From: Bryobacterales bacterium
GTDB lineage: Bacteria; Acidobacteriota; Terriglobia; Bryobacterales; Bryobacteraceae
Direction: 5' to 3'
Assembly: GCA_003170295.1 (NCBI GenBank)
Contig: PNAJ01000061.1
Span: 33,630 to 97,629 of the forward strand
DNA length: 64,000 bases
The position numbers and the translations under genes were made by a program. The notes under the pieces were generated by a model that had not been told where the DNA came from, made no database searches, and worked only from the letters and a program-made list of their open reading frames with translations. Shown here in pieces: positions 55,973 through 64,000 of the stretch. Numbering within the stretch: position 1 is the stretch's first letter; every line of letters begins with the position of its first letter.

Positions 55973-58237
55973 ATGAGACGCCCCAATGTAGGTATAGACC
56001 GTCGTTCTTTTCTCAAGGTAAGCGCGTTCGGCGCTGGCGGAGTGTTGATCGGCCTGCAAATGGAGCCGGAAGCCAAGGCGCAAGGCCGCGGAGCCCCAGC
56101 CGCGCCACCCGATCCACACGCTTATATAAAGGTCGCCGCCGACGGCACGGTCACCATCATGGCGAAAAACCCCGAAGTCGGCCAGGGCATTCGAACGATG
56201 CTCCCCATGCTGATCGCCGAGGAGCTCGATGTCGATTGGAAATCCGTCAAAATCGAGCAAACCGATTTCGACGACACGAAATACGCCCAACAAAGCGCGG
56301 GCGGCAGCACCGGTACCCCCAATAACTGGACGCCGATGCGGCAGGTGGGAGCCGGCGGACGCGCCATGTTCATCACCGCCGCCGCGCAAACATGGAAGGT
56401 TCCCGAAGCCGAATGCACTACCACTTCCGGACGCGTGCTGCATCAGGCCTCAAATCGCTCCCTCGGGTACGGAGAACTCGCTGCCACAGTCGCGACGCTC
56501 CCAGCACCCGCTCCCGCGAGCCTGAAGTTCAAGGATCCCAAGGATTACAAGATTATCGGCCACTCGCAAACGGGCACCGACGTCGGCGCCATTGTTACCG
56601 GCAAGGCGATTTTCAACATCGACGTCGTCGTTCCTGGCATGCAGTACGCCGTGTTCGAGAAATGCGGCGTATTCGGCGGCAAAGTCGTCACCTCCAATAT
56701 CGAAGACATCAAGAAACTGCCCGGCGTTAAGAATGCCTTTGTCATCGAACGGCCCGACATTACCGACGCGGTTCTGCCAGGCGACCCCGGCCTCGAAAAC
56801 GGCATCGCGATTCTCGCCGACACCTGGTGGCACGCTCAATCGGCGCGCAAACAACTGAAAGTCGAGTGGAACGAAGGCTCCCGCGCGCAGTATAGCAGCG
56901 TCGCTTACGCTCAAAAAGCGGGCGAGCTGAGCAAGCAGGCTCCACAGCGGGAAATCCGCAAGGACGGCGATCCCGACGGGACCCTCAAAGGCGCTGCCAA
57001 AGTAATCGAGGCGGCGTACTCGTATCCGTTCATCGCCCACGCTCCGCTCGAACCGCAGAACTGCACTGCAAACTTCAAAGACGGCAAGGTCGAAATCTGG
57101 ACCAACAGCCAGACCCCCGCCAACGGCCGCCGGATGGTGATGCAAACGCTTGGCCTCAAGGATAACGAGATCACGGTCCACATGGTCCGAGGCGGTGGCG
57201 GTTTCGGACGCCGTCTGTATAACGATTACATGGTGGAGGCCGCTTATATTTCGAAGCAAGCGGGCGTGCCCGTGAAACTCGTGTGGTCCCGCGAAGACGA
57301 CATGACGCACGATTATTATCGTCCCGGCGGATTCCAGTATCTGAAAGCCGGGCTCGATGGGTCGGGAAAAGTGGTCGCCTGGCGCAATCACTTCATCAGC
57401 TACGGAGAAGGAGAGCGCTTCGTCGCATCTGGCGCCATGGGACCGACGGAATTTCCGCAGCGTTTCGTCCCGAATTATGCGCTGAATGCCTCGGTGATGC
57501 CGTTAGGAATTCGCACCGGAGCACTCCGAGCGCCGAGCAGCAATGCGTTCGCGTTCGTGATCCAATCGTTCATTGACGAGCTCGCTCATGCCGCGGGCAA
57601 AGACCCTGTCGAGTTTCGATTGGCGCTGCTCGATTCCTCAGCTCCTGTCGTTCAACAAGGTGCCGCGCAGCCGGCCCCAGCAGGTGGGCGTGGCGGCGGG
57701 CCTCCCGGAATGAACGCGGAACGGATGAAAGGCGTCATGCATCTGGTCGCCGAGAAATCCGGTTGGGGCAAGCGCACGCTTCCCAAAGGCACCGCGATGG
57801 GCGTCGCATTCCATTTCAGCCATCAGGGATATTTCGCCGAAGTGGCCGAGGTAAAGGTCGACTCCGCGAACAAAGTGAAGATCAATAAAATCTGGGTCGC
57901 CGCCGACGTGGGGAGCCAGATTATCAATCCGAGCGCAGCCGATAACATCGTGCAAGGCGGAGTCATCGACGGATTGAGCGAGATGATGTCGCAGGAGATC
58001 ACTATCGAAAAGGGCCGCATCGTGCAGACGAATTACAATACGCACGGCATGGTTCGCCTCGCGCAGTCGCCTCCGGTGATTGAGGTTCACTACCTCAAAT
58101 CGACCTATTCTCCGACAGGCCTCGGTGAACCGGCTTTGCCGCCGATTCTGCCGGCTGTATCGAACGCCATTTTTACGGCCACCGGCAAACGAATCCGCCA
58201 GTTGCCTCTGTCAAAGTCCGGATTCAGCTGGGCGTAG
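55973..58237 (+). CDS. Xanthine dehydrogenase-family molybdopterin-binding subunit (isoquinoline 1-oxidoreductase beta-type)
   Basis: RRSFLKVSAFGAGGVLIGL Tat leader; GNPNVGQGIRT-like MAKNPEVGQGIRTMLPMLIAEELDVDW; VHMVRGGGGFGRRLYNDYMVEAAYIS. Confidence 0.95.
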   Translation: MRRPNVGIDRRSFLKVSAFGAGGVLIGLQMEPEAKAQGRGAPAAPPDPHAYIKVAADGTVTIMAKNPEVGQGIRTMLPMLIAEELDVDWKSVKIEQTDFDDTKYAQQSAGGSTGTPNNWTPMRQVGAGGRAMFITAAAQTWKVPEAECTTTSGRVLHQASNRSLGYGELAATVATLPAPAPASLKFKDPKDYKIIGHSQTGTDVGAIVTGKAIFNIDVVVPGMQYAVFEKCGVFGGKVVTSNIEDIKKLPGVKNAFVIERPDITDAVLPGDPGLENGIAILADTWWHAQSARKQLKVEWNEGSRAQYSSVAYAQKAGELSKQAPQREIRKDGDPDGTLKGAAKVIEAAYSYPFIAHAPLEPQNCTANFKDGKVEIWTNSQTPANGRRMVMQTLGLKDNEITVHMVRGGGGFGRRLYNDYMVEAAYISKQAGVPVKLVWSREDDMTHDYYRPGGFQYLKAGLDGSGKVVAWRNHFISYGEGERFVASGAMGPTEFPQRFVPNYALNASVMPLGIRTGALRAPSSNAFAFVIQSFIDELAHAAGKDPVEFRLALLDSSAPVVQQGAAQPAPAGGRGGGPPGMNAERMKGVMHLVAEKSGWGKRTLPKGTAMGVAFHFSHQGYFAEVAEVKVDSANKVKINKIWVAADVGSQIINPSAADNIVQGGVIDGLSEMMSQEITIEKGRIVQTNYNTHGMVRLAQSPPVIEVHYLKSTYSPTGLGEPALPPILPAVSNAIFTATGKRIRQLPLSKSGFSWA

Positions 58238-58851
58238 TGTATCGTCTGCTCGCATTCGTCTCCTTGGCATGTGCGGCGTTCGCTCAAGACGAGCGCCGCG
58301 TTAAATCGCCAAACGGACAGATCGAATTCCGCCTGTTCATCGCGACGCAGGAAAACAGCAATCTTTCCAGAATCGCCTACCAAGTGTTTTATCGCGGGAA
58401 GCCTTTGCTCGAAACGTCGTTCCTGGGCCTGGATATTCTGGACCAGGAACCATTGCTGGGTGAAAACGTCGGCCTGACCTCCTCCAGCTCCGCGAAAAGC
58501 GCGAAGTATAATTCGCTGGTCGGGAAATATATGCAGAACGGCTCTCTAGGCCGTCTGATTAACGTCGAAGTGCGCGCCTATGATGATGGCGTCGCATTCC
58601 GCTATGTGATCCCTCCGTCAACTCCGCTCATCGAGATCCTGATTGCGGAAGAAGCCACAGAGTTTCGATCCGCGCCGGGCGCCGTCTTCGAGGTCACGGA
58701 GTCAAAATCGAAAGACTATCCGCCGATGCATCTGATCCATTCGGATCAAAAGACCTTGCTCACCCGGCTGGATCGTCCGTTTCAAGGAGCTACTCCCCTG
58801 ACGTGCCCTTGGCGAATCATCGCGATCGGGCCCGATTTTAAGGTCAATTAA
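58237..58851 (+). CDS. Secreted protein resembling an isolated GH97 N-terminal domain
   Basis: GTG start overlapping previous stop; VKSPNGQIEFRLFIATQENSNLSRIAYQVFYRGKPLLETSFLGLDILD...VEVRAYDDGVAFRYVIPP; no catalytic domain follows. Confidence 0.7.
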   Translation: MYRLLAFVSLACAAFAQDERRVKSPNGQIEFRLFIATQENSNLSRIAYQVFYRGKPLLETSFLGLDILDQEPLLGENVGLTSSSSAKSAKYNSLVGKYMQNGSLGRLINVEVRAYDDGVAFRYVIPPSTPLIEILIAEEATEFRSAPGAVFEVTESKSKDYPPMHLIHSDQKTLLTRLDRPFQGATPLTCPWRIIAIGPDFKVN

Positions 58852-58942
58852 GCCTTCTTGGAGGGCGATTTTAGCGAATTTAAGGTCGTTTAAGGCCGCG
58901 TTGTCAAAATACCTCGATTTAGGCCGATATGCGTTTTGATCG

Positions 58943-61489
58943 ATGACGTCCGTGGGTTATCTGCGTAAGTACGGTTGGGTGGCGGCGGCTGGTCTGGCGC
59001 TGCTCGCGTCGATGCTCGCTGTGGAAAAATCCCGAGGTCCGGACTTGCGCGGCCGCACCTTCCGGATGGGCTACGAGGAATCCCCTCCGAGCCAGTTCGT
59101 CATGCCGGACGGCTCTCCGGCGGGAGCGGCCATCGATGTAGTGCGTGAAGCGGCGCGGCGGCGCGGCATCCAGCTCGTGTGGGTTCACAGCCATCACGGC
59201 GCGGAAGCAGCGATGGCTTCGGGCGAAGTGGATGTATGGCCTGTCTTTAGCGTTTTTCCCTGGCGAGCCTCCCGCTACTTCGTCAGCCGCCCCTATGTGT
59301 GCGTGCGGTACTGGCTGGTGGTGAATCAAGACAGCTGGCTGACCAGCACCAGCCAAATGAACGGCCGCTCGGTGGGAGTCCAATACGCGGGAACGCAAGG
59401 ATCCGTCGTAAGGTGGTTTTTGCCCGAGGCGCGAAGCGTGGCGCAATCGAACGTGGGAATTTTCCCTGCCGTTTGCAATGGACAAGTGGACGCCGGTCTG
59501 GTTGCGGAGAGAGTAGAACACCGGATTCCGGAGGTTCAAGAGGGTCCTTGCGCCGGCCGGTCCTTTCGCTATTTGCCCATTCCGAACGCGAATGGAAACG
59601 CAGGAGTGGCGGCGACGCTCACCAATCCCGACGCCAAATGGGTGGCGATCGCGCTGCGCGAGGAAATCAGCAATATGGGGCGCGATGGCACCATGGCCGG
59701 CATCTATTTCCGGCGGTTCCACCAATCGAACAACGACGCCTTGATGATCGATTTGACGGAGGACGTGAAACGGCGCAACCTGCTGCTGACGGTTGCGATC
59801 GGAGCCCTGTTCCTGATTCTCGGCGTGATTTGCTGGCAATATCGGCGCATGCGCACAGCTTGGAAAAGGGCGGACGAAGCGACCGCGGCGAAATCGGAGT
59901 TTCTGGCGAACATGAGCCACGAGATTCGCACCCCGATGAACGGCGTGATCGGGATGACAAGTCTTCTGCTCCATATGGATTTGGCGCCGGAGCAGAGGGA
60001 ATGCGCCGAGACAGTACGGCGGTCCGGTGATGCGTTGCTGATCGTACTCAACGACATTCTGGACTTCTCCAAACTGGAAGCGAGAAAGGTGCAGATCGAA
60101 TCCGTGCCCTTCGATCTCCGCCCGATCCTCGAAGATGTGAATGACATGCTGGCTCCGCAGGCGGAGGGTCGAGGCCTCGACCTGGTGCTGGAGTATCCGG
60201 CGACGTTGCCCCAGCGCTTCCTGGGCGATGGTGGGCGCATTCGCCAGGTGATGACGAATCTGGTGGGCAATGCGATCAAGTTCACGCCGAGGGACCATGT
60301 ATTGATTACCGTGACCTCCCAAACCCTGGATGCCGGACAAGCAAGTATGCTGGTTGCTATTCAGGACACGGGGCTCGGTATCCCGGCAAACAAAATCGAT
60401 GTGCTGTTCCAGAAATTCAGCCAGGTGGACGGCTCGACCACGCGTAAACATGGGGGCACGGGACTGGGCCTCGCGATCTCAAAACAACTGGTGGATCTGA
60501 TGGGCGGGTCGATGGGCGTCGAGAGCCTGGTGGGTGAGGGGTCGACGTTCTGGTTCGAAGTACCTCTGATGCTCGATTCCGAGCCGGAGGCGGCGGCGCC
60601 CTTGCCGGAATTGCAGGGCTTGCGGGTGCTGATCGTCGACGATAACGAGGTGAGTTGCCGCGTTCTGCGTGAACAGGTCACGAGTTGGGAGATGCGGAAC
60701 GAGAGCCTCCGATCAGGCGCATGTGTGATTGCTGCGTTGTCGAGAGCTACCGCCGACGGAGACCCGTACGATTTTCTGTTGCTCGACCTCCAGATGCCGG
60801 AGATGAATGCAGCAGAGGTGACCGCGTCGGTAAGATCAACGCCGGCGATAAGGGATATATCGATCATCATGCTGACGTCCAGCAGTGACAGGCATGGCCG
60901 CGCCAATGAACTGCTGGACGAAGGCGTGGATGCGTGCCTGACCAAGCCCGTACGACAATCGCACTTGCGGAACGCGCTGGCGATGACGCGGGCCAGAGGA
61001 CTGAATCGCAGCGCCCAAAGTCCCCTGGACGGTCCGCTCGATGCCGCTGCAAACGGTTCTCGCTCGATCGACAGCCTCAGGGGGAGGTTCGCGAGCGAGA
61101 CTTTGCGGGTGCTGGTGGCCGATGACAACGCAGTGAACCAGAGGGTGGCTGTACGGATGTTGGAAAGGCTCGGCCTTCGTCCTGATGTGGCTGGAAACGG
61201 ACTGGAGGCGGTGCGGATGTTGAGAGAGCTGCCCTACGACGCCGTGTTCATGGATTGTCAAATGCCCGAGATGGACGGATACGAGGCGACGAGGGAAATT
61301 CGACGAACCGAGAAGCAGGGCCAGCACATCGCAATTATCGCCATGACGGCCGATGCACTCGCGGGCGCTCGGGAACGATGCCTGGCGGCTGGGATGGACG
61401 ATTATATTTCCAAGCCGGTAAAGATCGAGGACCTCTCCAAGGCGATCGAGAAATGGCTTTTGTCAGTGGCTCAGCCCATTCTAGTGTGA
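58943..61489 (+). CDS. Hybrid sensor histidine kinase: SBP_bac_3-like sensor, TM, HisKA, HATPase, two REC domains
   Basis: [90 protein letters not shown]...[10 protein letters not shown] and [10 protein letters not shown]...[17 protein letters not shown]. Confidence 0.95.
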   Translation: MTSVGYLRKYGWVAAAGLALLASMLAVEKSRGPDLRGRTFRMGYEESPPSQFVMPDGSPAGAAIDVVREAARRRGIQLVWVHSHHGAEAAMASGEVDVWPVFSVFPWRASRYFVSRPYVCVRYWLVVNQDSWLTSTSQMNGRSVGVQYAGTQGSVVRWFLPEARSVAQSNVGIFPAVCNGQVDAGLVAERVEHRIPEVQEGPCAGRSFRYLPIPNANGNAGVAATLTNPDAKWVAIALREEISNMGRDGTMAGIYFRRFHQSNNDALMIDLTEDVKRRNLLLTVAIGALFLILGVICWQYRRMRTAWKRADEATAAKSEFLANMSHEIRTPMNGVIGMTSLLLHMDLAPEQRECAETVRRSGDALLIVLNDILDFSKLEARKVQIESVPFDLRPILEDVNDMLAPQAEGRGLDLVLEYPATLPQRFLGDGGRIRQVMTNLVGNAIKFTPRDHVLITVTSQTLDAGQASMLVAIQDTGLGIPANKIDVLFQKFSQVDGSTTRKHGGTGLGLAISKQLVDLMGGSMGVESLVGEGSTFWFEVPLMLDSEPEAAAPLPELQGLRVLIVDDNEVSCRVLREQVTSWEMRNESLRSGACVIAALSRATADGDPYDFLLLDLQMPEMNAAEVTASVRSTPAIRDISIIMLTSSSDRHGRANELLDEGVDACLTKPVRQSHLRNALAMTRARGLNRSAQSPLDGPLDAAANGSRSIDSLRGRFASETLRVLVADDNAVNQRVAVRMLERLGLRPDVAGNGLEAVRMLRELPYDAVFMDCQMPEMDGYEATREIRRTEKQGQHIAIIAMTADALAGARERCLAAGMDDYISKPVKIEDLSKAIEKWLLSVAQPILV

Positions 61490-61553
61490 TGTCCCGGCGG
61501 GACGGGGTTATAACCCCTGGCGTGAGGCCTGGGGATTCGTCGCTTATGACCGT

Positions 61554-61925
61554 CTACCGGCCGCGCACGAACTCGTACCGCTCCAGCGTGGCCGCGAATT
61601 TCGACTCCGTGTCTTCCCGCAACACGGTGCCGACGCATCGCAGCCGCACTTCGAACCGGGACCCCGCCGCCTTCGGGAAGGTGATTACGTACTCGATCGG
61701 CGCGCCAACCTGGATCGAGGTTTCCGAGGTGAACAGCACACCTGCCGAGCTTACGTTCTTCGTCTCACCCGCCGTTTTCGCACTTTCGCCGCTCCGGATA
61801 ATCTCAAATGGGAGCTTCATTTCGAACCGCCGATGCTTGCGTTGTTCCGTCACATTGTTCACCGTACTATCGACTCTATAGCCAACAAGAACTAAGGTCA
61901 ATAGGGTAAGCAGTAGATTAAACAC
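61554..61925 (-). CDS. PilZ-domain protein
   Basis: TEQRKHRRFEMKLPFEIIRSGESAKTAGETKNVSSAGVLFTSETSIQVGAPIEYVITFP. Confidence 0.8.
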   Translation of the reverse strand: MFNLLLTLLTLVLVGYRVDSTVNNVTEQRKHRRFEMKLPFEIIRSGESAKTAGETKNVSSAGVLFTSETSIQVGAPIEYVITFPKAAGSRFEVRLRCVGTVLREDTESKFAATLERYEFVRGR

Positions 61926-62021
61926 CCTATGATTCTAGTACTTGCACAAGACTAGTCCTAGGACGAAAGTTTGGCCCGGTTCGGGGCGGAGCTGCTTGGC
62001 GGGTTGTGGGAAAATGAGATC

Positions 62022-64000
62022 TTGCTTGATCGCATCACCGTACACGGCGCACGGCAGCACAATCTGAGAAACATCGATGTCGAGATTCCCCGCAACACTT
62101 TCACGGTGATTACGGGGTTGAGCGGCTCTGGAAAATCGTCGCTCGCCTTCGATACGATTTACGCGGAGGGCCAGCGGCGCTATGTCGAGACGCTCTCTCC
62201 GTACGCGCGCCAGTTCCTGGATCAGATGGAGCGGCCGGAGGTCGATTCGATCGACGGTCTTAGTCCCGCTATTTCGATCGAACAGAAAACTACGTCGCGG
62301 AGCCCGCGCTCGACCGTCGGCACGATCACCGAGATTTACGATTATCTGCGCGTTCTGTACGCCTCAATCGGCGTGCCGCATTGTCCCACGTGCGGCCACG
62401 AAATCTCGCGTCAAACGACCGATCAGATCCTGGAACAGGTGCTGGCATTGGGCACGGCCGAGCGCGTGATGATCCTGGCGCCGATTGTTCGCGGGCGCAA
62501 GGGCGAATACAAGAAGGAGCTGGAGAAACTTGCGCGTCAAGGATTCCTGCGCGCGCGCATCGACGGCGTGCTGCGATCGCTCGATGAGGAAATCACGCTC
62601 GACAAGCGCAAGAATCACACTATCGAAGTGGTTGTCGACCGGCTGCTGATCAAACCGGAGGTTGCCAAGCGTCTGGAAGCGTCCATCATCACAGCGACGC
62701 GGCTGGCCGATGGGCTGGTGCTGGTGGCGGTGGTGAACGGCGAGGAGCGTTTGTACTCGCAGAAGCTGGCTTGCCCCGATTGCGGTACCAGCGTTCCCCA
62801 ACTGGAGCCTCGGTCGTTCTCATTTAACAGTCCTTTTGGAGCCTGTGAAGCGTGCACCGGGCTCGGCAGCAAATGGAGTTTCGATCCGGTGAAGGTGATC
62901 GCCGACCCATCGCGGCCGCTGCTTGACGGAGGACTCGCGGTCAGCGGAAATTCCAGCTACATGACGCACGCGCTGAGGGCGGAGGCGCTAAAGCTCCGCG
63001 TAACGCTCGACAAACCATTCGATGAATTGTCGAAGAAAGCGCAGAACGCGCTGATCGACGCTGCAATCGTTGTGCTCGACAAGCTGTACCAGGACGAAAA
63101 TGCGACCGACGCATGGCGGGAATGGTACATGCGATACATGTCGGCCGTGCCTTGTCCGGAATGTCACGGGAAAAGACTAAAACCGTCGAGCCTCGCCGTT
63201 CGTATTCACAACGTGGCGATCTCGGCGCTCACGGAGATGTCTCTTTCCCGCGCGCTGGACACGGTGCGAAACTGGACGCTGACGGAGCGAGAGCGGTTGA
63301 TTGGCGGCCGCGCCGTGGAAGAGATTCGGAATCGCCTGGAGTTTTTGCTCGCGGTCGGCCTGGAGTATCTGAGCCTGGAGCGATCTTCGGCCACGCTATC
63401 GGGCGGCGAAGCGCAGCGGATCCGGCTCGCGACGCAGATCGGTTCAAAGCTGCGCGGCGTGTTGTACGTTCTCGACGAGCCCTCAATTGGCTTGCATCCG
63501 CGCGACAACGATCGCTTGCTCGATTCCCTCGCGCGCCTTCGCGATCTGGGCAATACAGTGCTGGTAGTAGAGCACGATGCGGACACCATTGAGCGCGCCG
63601 ATTATGTGATCGACTTGGGTCCGGGCGCGGGACGGCTGGGCGGTCACCTGGTGGCGCAAGGAACGCCGCGCGAGATTGAACTGAATCCTAACTCGCTCAC
63701 CGGGCAGTATCTGACAGGGGCGCTTCGAATCGCGCTTCCGAAGAGCAGGCGTGCACCCGGCGAAAATCGCATCGTGATTAAAGGCGCCGCAGAGCATAAT
63801 CTCAAGAAGATCGACGTCGAATTTCCGCTCGGCCTGTTCATCCTGGTTACGGGAGTCTCGGGCAGCGGAAAATCGTCCCTTGTAAACGATATTCTTTATC
63901 CCGCGGCGGCGAAGGAAGTTTATGGATCGCGCACGGAGCCGGGCGCGCACACTTCGATTACGGGCCTCGATCTTCTCGACAAGGTGATCGAGATCGATCA
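62022..64000 (+). CDS. uvrA: Excinuclease ABC subunit A (partial, runs off right edge)
   Basis: [114 protein letters not shown]. Start tentative (TTG). Confidence 0.96.
   Translation, partial: MLDRITVHGARQHNLRNIDVEIPRNTFTVITGLSGSGKSSLAFDTIYAEGQRRYVETLSPYARQFLDQMERPEVDSIDGLSPAISIEQKTTSRSPRSTVGTITEIYDYLRVLYASIGVPHCPTCGHEISRQTTDQILEQVLALGTAERVMILAPIVRGRKGEYKKELEKLARQGFLRARIDGVLRSLDEEITLDKRKNHTIEVVVDRLLIKPEVAKRLEASIITATRLADGLVLVAVVNGEERLYSQKLACPDCGTSVPQLEPRSFSFNSPFGACEACTGLGSKWSFDPVKVIADPSRPLLDGGLAVSGNSSYMTHALRAEALKLRVTLDKPFDELSKKAQNALIDAAIVVLDKLYQDENATDAWREWYMRYMSAVPCPECHGKRLKPSSLAVRIHNVAISALTEMSLSRALDTVRNWTLTERERLIGGRAVEEIRNRLEFLLAVGLEYLSLERSSATLSGGEAQRIRLATQIGSKLRGVLYVLDEPSIGLHPRDNDRLLDSLARLRDLGNTVLVVEHDADTIERADYVIDLGPGAGRLGGHLVAQGTPREIELNPNSLTGQYLTGALRIALPKSRRAPGENRIVIKGAAEHNLKKIDVEFPLGLFILVTGVSGSGKSSLVNDILYPAAAKEVYGSRTEPGAHTSITGLDLLDKVIEID

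Noticed and set aside
56450-57391. 313-aa minus-strand ORF inside the molybdopterin subunit gene
   Set aside because: Antisense shadow ORF over a clearly conserved xanthine dehydrogenase-family gene.
58919-60451. 510-aa minus-strand ORF antisense to the hybrid histidine kinase
   Set aside because: Composition (Arg/His/Pro-rich) and exact antisense placement over a clear kinase gene; an artefact of high GC codon usage.
61925-61970. Near-palindrome ctagtacttgcacaagactag upstream of the PilZ gene as an operator
   Set aside because: Arms are imperfect and short, and no regulator is adjacent; insufficient support.

Overview
Chromosomal window (64 kb, GC-rich, both strands densely coding) from a bacterium that looks like an Acidobacteriota (Solibacter/Bryobacter-type). 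This is inferred from gene content: an ADOP-like FtsX permease, a DUF1549/DUF1553 + DUF1501 module and rpmH-rnpA-yidD-yidC-jag-mnmE synteny; no database search was possible. Core content: an AtuA-like/enoyl-CoA hydratase operon; a DUF1501-DUF1549/1553-WD40-PPC operon; a signalling island (degenerate GGDEF, PAS, NarL/NarX-like pair); mtnA, folP, mutM, tatA, HU; rpmH-rnpA-yidD-yidC-jag-mnmE; ADOP permease; ECF sigma/anti-sigma; argE/hutF; acs; ArsR-SRPBCC; gap; a long glycosyltransferase; IorAB-like molybdoenzyme; a periplasmic-binding hybrid histidine kinase; PilZ; uvrA (runs off the right edge). Most interesting parts: (1) a compact 6.5-kb type III PKS / FAD oxidoreductase / YceI / class-III aminotransferase cluster divergent from a dedicated ACP + ketosynthase; (2) a duplicated two-gene divergent cassette whose start codons overlap inside one CATG, with one copy decayed, next to a DUF2971 gene and a Phd/RelE-type module; (3) a dispersed palindromic repeat family and a second short-hairpin family in intergenic regions; (4) a perfect sigma70-like promoter with a 16-bp perfect palindrome at the predicted +1 of an ArsR gene; (5) several coding 3' overlaps and small unannotated ORFs (52-aa basic protein, TatA, L34). 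No CRISPR, tRNA, rRNA, transposase or phage genes were seen.
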